Positions 47,300 to 60,178 of a stretch of 64,000 bases of DNA are shown here, in pieces. A program made the translations under genes and the position numbers. Each line of letters starts with the position of its first letter. Position 1 is the stretch's first letter. Location of the stretch: contig CM059574.1 of NCBI GenBank assembly GCA_030386875.1, positions 4,967,934-5,031,933 on the forward strand, read 5' to 3'. Under the pieces are notes generated by a model. The model did not search any database, was not told where the DNA came from, and worked only from the letters and a program-made list of their open reading frames with translations. Origin of the DNA: Morinoia aosen. Taxonomy: Eukaryota; Arthropoda; Malacostraca; Amphipoda; Talitridae.

Positions 47300-47355
47300 G
47301 AGGTGGAGGGAGAGGGCTGGGCTGGGTAGAAATCCTGCGAGATTGGAGTCTGTGC
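47300..47355 (-). repeat. 56-bp inverted repeat, right arm
   Basis: Partner of 46825-46880. It is preceded by two tandem copies of GTAGCTGCTTGGAGGTGG (about 47268-47310). Confidence 0.85.
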
Positions 47356-47589
47356 GTCCGGGAGGGTCATTGTCGTAACACCATTCACACGAAGCGGCCG
47401 AAAATGTCGAGCACTACAATTTTATTTACTCGATTTATTTGCGTGATTCTATTTTCGAGTTAAATTTTTTTAGTTAAACTGTACAAGATAACATGATAGA
47501 AGGTTTTTTTCAAGTAGAAAAGACCTGTTTTGAGCGTGTATAGAATTTTAAATTTTCATAAACATATATCGGAAGAATGAAGACCCGAG

Positions 47590-48600
47590 AAAAGGACTTA
47601 ACATTTAACAGAGACGTATCATTAGGATTCATAAAAGTGGAATATCAATCTGGGAAGTCAACTCACCAGTAGCCTTAATAAATGTCAGGACGGTACAAAA
47701 AACAATAACACGCAGGAAACGAAATGCTGAACCCAGTTCATCTTGTAGAATATGTGGAAGGTCTAACAATCTGGATGACAGACAGTTACTGTTTGAAGAG
47801 ATTGGCGAAGAAAAATCAGCGTTCACCGAGTTCAATACCATTGGTCAAGTTTTGAGAAGGTCCAAAAATGATTTCTCGAAGGACTGTGCGTCGAGACTTA
47901 AGGAAGGTGAAAATTTGGGCAAATGCAAATCGACCAGAAATCCATTAGTGTCAGTAGTAAATCGGGAAAAAACTATTATAATTCATTCGAGGACTCTGAG
48001 ATTAGACTGTTGAGGCTTAGAAGCTTATAATGTGGTTCAATGAGCCAGATTTACACTCTCCAAAACGTTGGGTTGTACCGCGACAACACATGAAGCCAGT
48101 GATCCATGATGCATGATCCCAACTGTTCAGACATCTGGAGGCAGTGTAATGGTTTGGGGCCGATTTTCCTGAGGTGGAGATGAATCTGTCACTCTTGGCA
48201 AAACAAAATGAATTCTGAAAACTATCTTCAAGTTCTTTTTACGTTTATCCATTAATGGTTTTTTTATTGATGGCAGCAGCAGTATATTTCAATATGAAAA
48301 TATTCGCGTTTATAAAGCTAAAATGTTCCTCATTGGTTTATTGTGGATGAAGGAACATATGGGCTGGGGGCCATAATCTTGTTTTAAACTCCATTGATAT
48401 TTTATGGGACGAGCCTGAGAGGAACCTGCGTGACTTATCGCCCCTATCTTCATCATTGATCGCGTTAAAGAAGACAAGTTACAGCAATAATGGTCATGAA
48501 TGGAGCTGCAGATGATAAAAATCTTGCAGAATCAATTCTATATGCAAATAATTCAAGCTGAAGGCGTTGCAATCGCTTGCTAATAAATTTCGGAACCCCG
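47590..48600 (+). pseudogene. Tc1-like DDE transposase, decayed
   Basis: Plus-strand fragments in order: ISRRTVRRDLRKVKIWANAN (second helix-turn-helix, about 47870-47930), MWFNEPDLHSPKRWV region (first acidic block, about 48030-48075), PTVQTSGGSVMVWGRFS (about 48119-48169, the hallmark GGGSVMVWGCFS block), NSIDILWDEPERNLR (about 48388-48432, the NPIEhLWDeLeR block with catalytic Glu replaced by Asp). A degraded C-terminus follows. Stops and shifts throughout. It belongs to a different Tc1 lineage from 23230-24245. Confidence 0.8.
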
Positions 48601-48879
48601 CGAACTTTTTGGACACTCACTGCATACTATTTACATGTTAACGGAAACGATAAATTTAGAAATGATTGAGATGAATAGCGCCTCGAACAATTTCACTGTA
48701 ATATTAAACTATATTTCACTACATTAAAACGTCACTTTTGAGAACCTCAAATCTATCCCTTGCAACTGTTCATGGTGAGAAAACATCTGTCAGCGATGAG
48801 CAGAGGCCTCAGGTAAAATAATGTTGACATCTTAACACTGGAGGCCATCCAACTTTCATCAATGACTTCTTTTCCTTCG

Positions 48880-49055
48880 GTTTCTTGCGCTTTCTGCACC
48901 TCTTGCACGTCTTGCAGTTTAGTGTATCTTCTACACCTCCAGTAAGTAGCGCAGCCTCCCGCACTACCTATAATCTCTAGCATATCCTGCAATCACTTAT
49001 ACGTTCTGCAATCTCCTGTGCGTCCTGCAATCTTATGCAAGTCCTGCAGCCTTTG
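48880..49055. repeat. degenerate minisatellite, CCTGCAATCTCCTGTGCGT-like
   Basis: Loose tandem units of 18-20 bp with CTTGCACGTCTTGCAG and CCTGCAATCTCCTGTGCGTC. Similar words form the array at 50700-50850. Confidence 0.6.
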
Positions 49056-50699
49056 TTATGAAATATGTATGTTTATATCACATGATATGTTTTTTGGCTA
49101 AATCACGTAAAGCTAGGTTCATATTAGATGATATTTTTATTTTTACGTGATTTTTTTTGGCTAAATCCCGTAAATCTACAACATATTTAAGACATGTTGC
49201 GTATATAACATTCTGCTGGGCTACGACAAAGGAATGTCAGACCGTTAAGCCGGCGCCGATATAGGCGTGAGAATGGGAGACAGCGCCGCGAGTGCGAGGG
49301 GGAGCTTCGAAGGGGTGAGGGATCAAGAGAGGGCCGCAACACACGGGCCAATCATGAGCTCGCGAAGACATCACACGTGGAGGTGTGTTGAGCGCGAACC
49401 AATCATAGGCAAAACTTCAGGACCGGCAAGTTTCCAACGAATCAAAATTGAGAAAATCGAGTGACTTTCTCTGTAGCTTGGAAGAATCCAGATCCTTCGA
49501 GAAAGAAAGAGGCGACACACATAAAAGGAGTGAGACGAGGATAAGGAGGGTTCTTTGGGTGGAGGCGAGTGCGGAAGAGGTGCACGCATCTGAGGGGCAC
49601 GCTAACAGGCACGCCGGCGCACTGCTGGTGTGCCTTCAACATACTCAGCAAATCGTATAAATATGAGCACATCGAAATTTTCAAGAAAGGCAACGTCGTC
49701 CATCATAAATCGTCGAAGCACCAATTTTGCAACAGCGACTCGCGCGAAGAATTACGGCCTGAGCACATCAACAATTCAACGTGAAGAGAAATGCCCATAG
49801 AGAATCTCTACGCCAATTATAAGCTCACAAACAACCACAGCATTAAAATGTGGAGTCACGCGTTCACCAACAATGCGGAAGGAAACAAGAAAAGATCTAC
49901 AGTTATCCAGCCCTTCAACGCAGCCAAAACTCAGACGTGCGAAGCATGGACGTGCGGAAAATGGAGGGCAGCAGCGCCTGCCTGACGGAGCATGAGTATC
50001 ACCGACGCCGCGATGGAACTCTAAGAACTCTGTCGAGAATTCTGTTGAGAAATTGGAAGAAGTCGGCACCGAACACTCAGCGATCGCGCATCACAGAAAA
50101 GTTGAAATTTCGTCTTATAGAGATCGTTGAAACAGTGATTTAAAGTGAAAAATTGGAAAGCAAAATACCAGACTGAACGGTGCTTTCAGATTGCCGCGCA
50201 GTCCAATGTGATTAGTGTGATGTGTTTTCTTAGCTGAGGTTCTAATTTTGTATTGTGCATAATGCGAAGCGTTCTGTGTTACGACACCTTGCTGTAAGTC
50301 AGGGTTCTTCCTGTTTTGGCATATTCCTTTTATTTCATGTGTGCGCTGGCCAGGATATTCATTTCATGTTTCTAATTCTCTTGTTATAGTGTGAAATTCA
50401 ATGTTTGATAGTTGTCGAGAAATTCTATGCAGCCAAGATTTAGCTATCTCATTGTGCCGGATAAAACTGTCATGACGTTAAATCATAAGCGCATATTTAT
50501 TATTTCGTTAAAATATTCCCTGTGCCAAAATTCCACGTGTTCTTAAAAATAAACCCATGTTAATCTTTCAAATTCTTTTATTCTCCATGTCTGGTATGCA
50601 GGGGTACGCAAGCGTGAAAGTATAATACTAAAAAATTGTGCGGGGGTTGAAATTCCCTCAAGCGTCTGGGAAGGGGGTCCTAAACCACACCCTTTTCTC
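49056..50699. other. no gene recognised; GC-richer, promoter-like words
   Basis: At 49245-50150 composition is GC-richer, with short frames on both strands but none dominant. CCAATCA occurs at about 49349 and 49400 and TATAAATA at about 49657, which could be promoter elements of a host gene or an unrecognised LTR. No coding motif supports either. Confidence 0.35.
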
Positions 50700-50850
50700 A
50701 TATCGCAACACCTTCTTCACGTCCTTTAACCTTCTGCACATTTTGCAGCCTTCTGCCCGTCCTGCAGCCTTCTTTGCGGCCTTCAATGGTCTGCACGCTT
50801 TGCAGCTTCATACACATCCTACAACCTTCATCGCAACCTGCTCATAAATT
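50700..50850. repeat. degenerate minisatellite, CCTTCTGCACGTCCTGCAG-like
   Basis: Loose units of about 18-20 bp (CCTTCTGCACATTTTGCAG, CCTTCTGCCCGTCCTGCAG and so on), related in wording to 48880-49055. Confidence 0.6.
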
Positions 50851-53800
50851 TGTCACTGCCTTTGCACTGCATCGCTGCAGCCTGAGGAGAATTTCACGCG
50901 CAGACGGCCGTGAGATTGGAGCTGCCACGCAACACCAAGTGGGGCCATCGAGCGGCACGTGATGACAGGCGCGATGCCCGTCACGCCGGGCGTCAGAGCA
51001 GCTCAACACAAGGAACTCTGCCCTGTATCACCGCAGTGCCTCATACCATCTTTATAGGTCATAGCAAAGTTAGACGGTCGTGTTGCGGGGCTAAACGAGG
51101 TGGTTAGCGCGAGTTGGAGTGCGTCTGTAGTCGAAAGTGTCGTTCTCCAGATAACCAGTCGCGTTCAGCCGTGAGGGTATATTACAAGCTTTTACACCCT
51201 GAAACCTAGGTAGAGTGAATAATTATAAGAAAGTTTGAATAATTACAGAAGTTCTGGACTCCTTGCCTTGTTATGCATCGTGCAATGCTGATGAGCACGA
51301 ACAAGCAATGTGCAGGTTTACTCGTCTAGAGGAGTACCTACTGAGACCTAAGACTTGAGCCTGTCACCACGAGTCTGCATCTCTAGAACGCTAATGCAAA
51401 CAAGAACCCTTTAGTTTGGTGCTAACTTTTGACGTTAGTGTAATTAATGTTTGACTTATCCTTTAAAAACAAAAAGTTTTTTAAATGCGCAAGAAACAAG
51501 TCAGCTTACTTTTTAAATGGAGCTCCCGTTCCCTCAGGAATATTCTCCTCCCAAATGCAAGCGAATGTCTCTCTGTCTTGTGAGTTGGTGAATTGAGAAT
51601 TTTTGAAACTGCAAAAACCGGTTCATGCTGAGTGGAGTGAGACCAATTTGATCTGGATGGGAAATTGCGGCGTTGCGTTCATGGGAGGCGGCACAGCCTG
51701 GAGCTTTTAAGTATAAGTGTGAAAAATATATTTCTCCAACTAAGTAATATATCATATTATAATTTGGCTTTGCGACTGCCTTATAACTAATGTTAATACG
51801 TACTTATAGTTATTACGGTCGAGCCAGTACTGATTTAATACATCTGGGGGGAGTGAGGAATTATGGTGTCGTGATTCACGACTGTGAGGTGCCATGGAGT
51901 TGGACAACGATTAAACCATCCCTGACCCGATAGGGTAGAGACGTCAAGGGAGGATGGCTTAACCATTTTAGTAGGAAAATTCAAATGGCTTAGGAAAAAA
52001 ATTTCCAGGAGGAAAGTTATCAGTACACTGAAATATCAGTGTATTTGCTCACGTGTGGGTGTTTTTCGCTTAATCAAATGCCTACTTCTTTATTTTGAAA
52101 ATAAAGTTTTTTTAATTTAAAAAAATATATATTCATAGGTTTTTGCCCAAACTTATCTGAAAACGAATTAGAAAAATCTTGCTCAAGTTAAATAGAAAAG
52201 TTATTGAATATGTTGCACGGACCCTGTGGCGTAAACTCAGAGATAATCAATGGTAATTCACGCGAGCCGGCTTGTGGAATGTCTAAAAAAGAGTTTCATA
52301 AATGCTACTAATTTCCCTAATTTTGTTATTTATTTCAAAATGTTCCCTCAGTAGTTAAATGACTTTAAAATTATGTTTGATACCCTAAACTGGAAGCACA
52401 AGCCATCTCGACACTATAGTAACCGTCAATACCTAAACGGTTTATATAATCTTTTTACTTGGTCATGAAGTTCATAGTTGTAGGGGGTGTTACTGGTAGT
52501 GCAGCACCCAAGCTCAGCGATTATGCGTGACGGGGCTCTCTGTGCAGCGAAAATGTTGAAATGACGTCCGCTTCGCTTTGTTCCTAGTGTATGAAAACAG
52601 CAGAGTGAGCGCATGGACGCAGTCGGTAGCGAGATCCCAGTTAATGATTAATTGTCATGTTGAATGGGTGTGTTGGCTGCAGAGTGGGTTAGCGAGAGTT
52701 TGTTGCGGCGTATAAGATATTGTAGAAGGGTTGCGCGTAGGGACGTAGTAGTGTGCTCTCATAAGCTATCGGTTTCGGCCAAATATGGTGGAGTGAATGA
52801 GCGCTGGTGAAAGGGGGCTTTCGTAGAAAATCTTGTGTGAGAGCGCATGCGTAAAAGCGTTTGCTCGGTGATCGAGCGCTTGTTCCGCTCCGGAGAGCAA
52901 AACTGTGCTGTAGGCGTCGTCGGAGTAGAATGAGGTGAAGTGCTGCTCACCTCAAACCCGAGTTTGAGACTTTTGAATGGGCCAGCAGAGTGAGAAGGGT
53001 GAGAGAAGCCTTGACCGTGAGTTGGCGTTGGAATGACACACTTTGATAGATAGAAAGCTCTCCGGAGCTACTTTGCTTCAACCTAGGCTAACCAAAAGCG
53101 TGCAGTTATTGGTCCGTGTGAGGGGCGAGTCGATATTCGATATTCGTACGAGTAATTCAAACTCATCTCATAGTGTGGACTACATGAGAAGTATTTGGCT
53201 AGGGTTTAGGTGCGTAGCGGGTTTGCAGTCAATATGCGGTATTCATCCGTATGGTTTGACCTAGTTTGTAGTTTTTCTTCCACTCCAAAATACAAAAAAT
53301 ACCTTTTTGGTAACGCTGGGTATCGGACCTATAACCTTTCATATGAAAGGAGTGTGGTTTAAAAAACGAGGCTAATATAACTAAGAGACAAAACACACAA
53401 CAAAAATTACTTTAAATTCATGAATTAAATTTGAATCTTATAGAAGCTGATTTGAAAAAGCGAAAATAAAAACATGCCAGAAGATGAAGATCAAGACGAA
53501 AAAGATCAAGTGTCAACAAGACGGATCATGAACAATCATAAGAAAAGAGACGCGGAAACGCTGGTTAGTTAAACAACATGGTGTTCGATAAAATAAAAAG
53601 GTGTTCAATAAAAGGAGGTGGAATTTTTAAATATTTATTACTAATTAAGTATTGATCGTAGGTTCTTGAACTTAGTCTAATTTTAAAGCGTGAAATGTCT
53701 TCTTTTACTAATTAAATTGTTTCTTGGTCATAATAATAGTTTAGAAACTTTTTGGCCAAAATTAAGATTTGGTTTTTTGCCCATTACGCGAGCGGGTCTT

Positions 53801-53944
53801 TAAAAGCGTAGGCAATAACTTTAAACGCTTAATCACTAACTTTATATACTTGAATAGAGCTGTATATAAAAATGCGCAAAAAATATCGAACAGGTATTTT
53901 TAAGAAAAAACAATAATTTTCAATAACAACACAATTTTCAATTC
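50851..53944. other. no gene recognised
   Basis: Unassigned. A G-rich, CpG-containing stretch at about 52600-53050 has no convincing frame. Nothing else recognised. Confidence 0.45.
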
Positions 53945-55230
53945 CAGCCCCAATTAGTTCATTAGTTCCAAACGATGGCCACCGTTGCTTGCGAGACACT
54001 TTTAGCATCGGTCTCTCATTGCTTCCATCAATTTCCGAATCATTAAACAGTTGTCTTCAAACTCGTTAACATTGTGAATCATGCGTCCATCTTACAAATC
54101 AATTGGAGGTGTTTCATAGACTCTATTTTTCAAATAACCTCTGAGAAAGAAATCTCATGGAGTCAGGGCGGGACTACGTGGTGGCTATTTTACTCCGTGT
54201 CTAACTCCAATGACACGTTCTCCAAAAACTTCGATTAATACACCTTAATCAGTTTTTACGGGAATACTTCTGTTGCATAAATCCCATCTTTTACTATACT
54301 TTGTTTGATAGCTCCCCGTAACCAGTAGGAAATTGTGGAATAATTTGTTCATTAAGCATGTCTAAGTAAGCTTGGACATTCAAATTTTGTTCATATGGTA
54401 AATATGGACACCATTTTGTAATATGATGTGGTCACCGTGGCCAAGGGGTTAAGAACGAGCCCGCTCTTCACGGGAAGGAGTCGGCTGTTCGAATCCCGAC
54501 AATACCGCCCGATGTTTCTCCGGGTTTGGAAAAGGGAGAACTCAACCACAATTCCCCACTCTACCCAGGTGTCAGAAATGGGTACCGGCTTGACCGCGAG
54601 TAACCGTCATTACGTCCTGGTGTTAGTAATAGAATATTTGAAATCCAATGTACAATATGATATGGATCAAGCTAGATTGTAATAAAGCATCCTTTTATAG
54701 AAAACTACCCCAACAACTTAGACCAGTTCCAGTAAGTCCAATCCAAACTGATATTTTTTCTCGAAAGTTAGATTTTTCGGAAAAATTCTTGATGGTTGTT
54801 TGTAAAGGGAACATGCCCTTTGTTTTTGAGAGTTAACTGAATCATTCATACGAGAAACCGCTTCATCAGAAACAACGAGGTCTTCAACAAATCTTCCACT
54901 TATGTCAGTAAACCACCTACAGAACATGTGAATTTTTCTCAGATCATTTTCTATCCATGCTTAACTAATTCCAGTTTTGTAAGGAAAATAACGTAAGTCA
55001 CTTTTCATGATTGTGCACTCCGTTGCATGGGAAAGATTAATTCCATTTCGCAAGAAAAATTCTATTCTCTTCAGTTTGATGACGCTCCCTTTGAATGTTT
55101 TCTGGTATTCTTTTCGTAAAGCGTTTCCCAGAATGTTCTATGTTTCTGTTAAGTGAAGTTCTATTAAATCTAGCAACTGTCTTTCTCACGGTAGTATCGC
55201 TAAAAAATCTTCCCTCAAATTTATTTTGAA
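53945..55230 (-). pseudogene. Tc1/mariner-superfamily transposase, decayed and split by a SINE
   Basis: Minus-strand fragments in order: DTTVRKTVARFNRTS-like helix-turn-helix words (about 55160-55210), INLSHATECTIMKSDLRYFP with YKTGIS (about 54975-55045), FCRWFTDISGRFVEDLVVSD (first catalytic Asp, EA following), MNDSVNSQKQRACS (about 54840-54860), then beyond the SINE PPRSPALTP, a stop, DFFLRGYLKNRVYETPPIDL (about 54105-54190, the WPPRSPDLTPLDFFLWGYLK block). RKLMEAMRDRC and a CLASNGGH tail follow. This is the insect transposase family with SDEA and LDFFLWG motifs and a DUF4817-like N-terminus. Many stops; dead. Confidence 0.8.
54428..54653 (+). mobile_element. tRNA-derived SINE (Leu/Ser tRNA-like head) inserted in transposase fossil
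   Basis: A pol III promoter is visible: box A-like TGGCCAAGGGG (54438-54448) and box B GTTCGAATCC (54487-54496). Their spacing suits a tRNA with a long variable arm, and the TGGCC..G.GGTTAAG start suggests a Leu or Ser tRNA ancestor. A non-tRNA body of about 150 bp follows. AATATGATGTGG at 54420-54431 and AATATGATATGG at 54654-54665 look like target duplications. No intact acceptor stem pairing was seen, so it is not a functional tRNA gene. Confidence 0.75.
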
Positions 55231-58200
55231 ATTGTAGAACTTACATTTTTTATTTCACCGTAAGTTGTGATGGTGAAGATTCACAGCTCCTTTATTTACT
55301 GCATGGTTGAACTCGGGGCAAAACTAACTTTTAAAAAGTTAAATGTAAATCCATACCGACCTGTAAAATTACAGGTCGTTCGCATGATCAAAGAAATCGA
55401 TCCTACAATCAATACTTAAGGAGCATTAAATAACTGAAAATTCCAACACTTTTCTTGTAAAACACCCTGTAAATTACCGTCTAAGTAAATTGTTAACTAA
55501 TGCTCATTCAAATGCTCGAGACTACGTTTTCGAGTGCAATAGCTTCATAAAAATATGGCCTGAAAATTTTAGGTTATAGAAGGCTTACTGCAGTTCAGCG
55601 AATTTTAGAATTGTATGTCTTCTAAAGAATAGCATGATCATCTCCGATACTATTCGCAAGTTTTCTAGTGTTTCTTCCCGTCGACTTCATATTTAACTGA
55701 TATTTTACAATTTTTCAATTCCGTTTTCTTGCAACATTATTCGTTTCGTATTTTTAGATGAAAATTTCAGTGCTGACTTCTCTGCTGATGATGTGCGAAT
55801 GTACAAAGCGTCTTTTTGAAAAATTTGATTTCCACAGCGCTTTTAAAGGATTAAATGCTTCACTCGGTCTAGTTCAATTTTTTTTACCAGTGAAGCACAA
55901 AATCCGAGTGGCTGCGCTAAGTTGCACTTTGCTGAACAGAAGGAATTAATCAGGCCACAATACAGGCGCGGCGATGAAACGGAATATCTCACGTTGCTTT
56001 CCAGACAATTTTTAACATTTCCCCCGAGGTTGCCTCAATGACGTCTCACTAATTGTAATTCATATAGCGTTAAATGGCTTTCAGGAAATGAGGCCTTTAA
56101 GCACGAAATATATGAATGAGGTTATCTATAAAACTTAAAATGGAACTTCCGAGTTAATTGATTCTAAGTTAGGAATATTGTAGAAGTTAATTATAATTAG
56201 CGCCCCTGCTTTACTACAGGACAGAACTTCATCAGGGATGTCATGCAGATAGTTTTTGCGAACCAAAATCTTATGATTTAGCCATTTGATGCTAAAGTTT
56301 GTCCAAACCTGAGAGTTTTGGGCAGTAAAAGGTTAATTAAGCAACCCTAAGCTAAATAGCCAAGTCAAACACTCTCGTGCTATGTGATGCCCTCATTCAT
56401 TGTCGAATACTCACTGACCCATCGATCGGAGTGTCGGGTTGCAGTGGGTACTCTTCGAAGCCCGGGTTGTATTCCTGCACTTGAGCACTCCTGTGATATG
56501 TACTCATGCATATTTGATATGGTCGGAAGAACCGATCTCATGATACACGTCCCATGCATTTCTTGTTTGGGTCATTATAAGACGCAAATATAATCAATCG
56601 GAGAGCTGTGATGTGTGCATATTCGAGCCTTGGAAACATGACTATTTGAGCCGGTCGTGAAGACTCTCAAGATCTGGTAGCGACTTCTGGGATTTTGATT
56701 TCAACTTTTAAAATAAACTCATCAATTTTGATTGCATCTTGGAGATAAAGTTGACGGAGCAATGTGCTGATTCACATTTCACCAGGACTGTACTTTTAGA
56801 TTTTTTATTAGTCGAGTGAGGGCTGCAACAACTTCATAAATTTTCAATATATTCGTGAGGACATCCATGCCTACAATGAATGCGATGATCTCTTATGGGT
56901 TAAAGCATTGATAATAGTGAAAACTTGAATTTCTATCAACAACAGACATGATATTAGAGAATCAATAACTTCAAATTATTCCGTTTCCACTACGAAGGTA
57001 AAACGAAGAATGTTAAATTCAATGAAACAAATTACTTTTTGATGCGGCCATCGACTTTGCTCTCCTCATTTGGTATGAACTACTGGCGAGCACGCACCGC
57101 TGCTGCCGCGTCGCACAGCGTCTCGCCTCCTGAGGTGTGAGGTGCGTCACCCGCTGCACTGTGGCTGCCGCCGGTTGCCCACTTTGTTGCTCTCTTTACA
57201 GTCTACTGCCAGTAAATATTTATTTCAACTCCGTATACAAGTTAATCTGCCCTATTAATGTCCGTCATTCATGCCTCTGAATATCTGTTCTGTGCCCGTG
57301 TTTGAGGAACTTATATAAGAAAGATTCGAAAAGTATTGGAAGTCCGTTACGTAGATACGCTTATCTCACACATTAATTGTTCGAGTATTCAGAGAGTAAT
57401 TAATGCTTTATGTGAATGCCTGTTTCTGTTAGTTTGTTCATTTTTAAGACATTTTTTTACTTATTTTCTAATTGACTCACTCAACTAAATATTTACTCAC
57501 TTATTTATTTATATATTAATTTTTTGCTTATTTAATTTCTGACTTAGTTGTTTTTTCTCTTTATGATTGAAAATTTACAATGCAATTTCTTTTAATAATG
57601 TCAAATTATAATGGATACACAAACATTACATAATATTGCTGCTTTTGAATTATAATTGGTCCATACTGTCGATATTCTTTAGTATTAAAAAGCAAAAATT
57701 ACTTATGAATTTCCCCAAACATAACCGAGTGTCGCCATTTTTGCTGAGATTCGCGAATCAACATCTACAACTAAGAATGACCGTCGTGTGTTTATTAGAG
57801 AATAGATAGGAAGAAATAAACCCTGTTGGTCTTGGTTCCAGTTCACTGGTATATTAATGCACTTTTTTTCGCTGCACAAGTGCGCTATAATAAGTCACTT
57901 TCAAAAAAACTAGAGCCACCCAGAGCCTTATATACTCGAGTCCGTATCGTGGATATCCGAGTTCGGCGGGGTATTGCGTATTACAATATACATACACAAG
58001 CTCGCAGTTGCTCTCAGGAATGCTGAATTTCGAATTGCTGAATTGTTACCTAGGATATGACACGAATGGCTATAACTACTTCTATTGCTTCTATTGCGGC
58101 TCAATAATACTGTTTTCTATGTGTTTATTACTGTCAGAATAAAAATAAATTACTTTTCAAACATGGTAACTCCACTGGAACGAAAATTTGTTCAAGAGAG

Positions 58201-59389
58201 GTATTGAATCCCGTCATTTTTGACGGGCCATGTACACTAGCATAAATAATAATATTCTGTTTCGAAGACTCGAGTAAGCGTGCATTGAAGAACATGAAAT
58301 AAAGTCCGTAGCGCAAATACTGTACACGATCAAACTACTGCCATTTACTTTGAAGAAACATTTTATTTTACCCCCTTTTATATCTAATGCCGGGTACTCT
58401 GTTTAATTTCTGAAAGAAAAAAATATGTGAAAGAAGCAGATGTGATAACACAGTAATATAACAAATATTAACAATGACAAACTTACCCAAATGACTTTCA
58501 TGCTTTATAAATTATTAGTTTTGAAGCAACTTGCCAGCAACATTGAAGTGCGGAATTTTGTACTTGCATTCGTATCACTAAGATTGGCTCAAAAATTTCC
58601 ATACAGATACACTAATTGAAAAGCTGATATTTTCAGGGTTTGTAAATAATGCCGTCATTTCTTTTGGCATGGACACACTAGCGGTGTAATGTATAATCAA
58701 ACTGATTAAATGAGAAACTTCTTTCAAAATTAATTGAGACTTCATGAAATAGAAAAAACTCCTTTTTTGACAGAAAGGGAGCACTTGCAGACTGATAACA
58801 TTTATACTTATTTAATTCTTCAAACGATTCATTATTGTTAAGATCATATTCCAAACCAGTTGCCCTGTCTTGCCTGCGACGCGCAGCGAAGATATTGCAG
58901 GTGCCGGTGACAGGAGCCGAACACATGGAAGTTAAAAGCAGGTTTTTCTCCACCCAACTTCTGTTATTTTATGTTTAAGTGCATATGATAACTACTGGGT
59001 GGCATGGATACGATGGCGCAGTCTTCAAAAGCTAATGCCATTGATGACGCACTCGAGCAGCCTGGCACACGCGCCTGGAGTGCGACGCGTGGCCTGACAA
59101 CAGGGCATTCATTTCTCAATAAATGCTGAGGCCATCTTGCCGAGCGACGTGCCTTCATTAGAAGTTCATTTCGGAAGATTGCGCTGCATAAACTAAAGGC
59201 CAATCAGTCGGCCGGTCGAAGGTAAGTTAACGGCAGACAGAGGGCGGCTTTTGGAAACACGAAGAGCTGCAGCAGGGCTCGATGGGTCACATATTTATTA
59301 TGCATTTAATTCAAAATGCGCTCTGAAATCGATGCGGCGGACGTGGCTTGGAAATGGGAAAAAATTTAAACCGATTGTTAACACTCCCA
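55231..59389. other. no gene recognised
   Basis: Over 4 kb without a recognisable gene or element. GC-rich islands at about 57080-57190 and 58860-59230 have only short frames. I see no motif worth naming. Confidence 0.45.
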
Positions 59390-59667
59390 CGACAGACACT
59401 TCAAAACACTTTGTAGTAGAATCTTCACTTCCCTTTTCAATAACCCTTTCGATGGCCTTTTTCAATCGCTCTTTCAAATACCCTTCAAGGGAATCGGCAA
59501 CGGACTTTTTAATAGACCCTTGCTATGCTAAACCCGTTCAATAATCCCTTCAAAAATATCTGAGTATATCTGGGATTTTTAGCCCCTTCAGAGTAGTATC
59601 TTCACCCTTTTAAACATTCCCTTCAATAACCCCTTCCAGCGGCCCCTTCAGTTACTTTACATAAGCC
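59390..59667. repeat. decayed precursor of the 11-bp repeat
   Basis: Irregular CCTTCAATAACCCC / CCCCTTCAG words at uneven spacing, grading into the regular array that follows. Confidence 0.55.
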
Positions 59668-59840
59668 TCTTCAGTACCCCTTCAGTACCCCTTCAGTGCC
59701 CCTTCAGTGCCCCTTCAGTGCCCCTTCAGTGCCCCTTCAGTGCCCCTTCAGTACCACTTCAGTACCACTTCAGTACCCCTTCAGTACCCATTCAGTACCC
59801 CTTCAGTACCGCTTCAGTACCGCTTCAGCAGCCCCTTCAA
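59668..59840. repeat. 11-bp minisatellite, about 15 copies
   Basis: Unit CCCCTTCAGTG / CCCCTTCAGTA / ACTTCAGTACC variants with strict 11-bp period. Three units make 33 bp, so two plus frames read an 11-residue peptide repeat (PLQCPFSAPSV); not considered coding. Confidence 0.92.
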
Positions 59841-60091
59841 CAACTCCCATCACCGCCGCCCCAAAACTGCACCCGCACTTCATCACCACACAAATGAATG
59901 CCTTATTTCAGCTAACAACACTTCAGTCCCCGCACACCGTGTGCGCTGTGGTCAGTGTATCAGGTCTAAGTTCGTCACTGCCCAACGATTGCAGGAAAGC
60001 CCGAGGTGATGGTCGATGTAGACCGGAGTATCTCCCACCTACACGACACTTAAATGGTACCAGTGCTTAATTTATCCCACTTGGAAGATGG

Positions 60092-60178
60092 AACTGACCA
60101 CGTCACCACGTGGATGACACAACTGACCACATCACCACATGGATGATACAACTGACCACATCACCACATGGATGATAC
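60092..60178. repeat. 29-bp tandem repeat, 3 copies
   Basis: Three copies of a 29-bp unit, AACTGACCACATCACCACAT then GGATGATAC. The first copy differs at three positions. Confidence 0.9.

Noticed and set aside
51880-51960. Similarity of GACCCGAT-containing stretch to about 60585-60640
   Set aside because: Only short shared words; too weak to claim a repeat family by eye.
54428-54510. Functional tRNA-Leu or tRNA-Ser gene
   Set aside because: Box A and B are present but acceptor-stem pairing is not evident, and a non-tRNA body plus target duplications follow; SINE is the better call.
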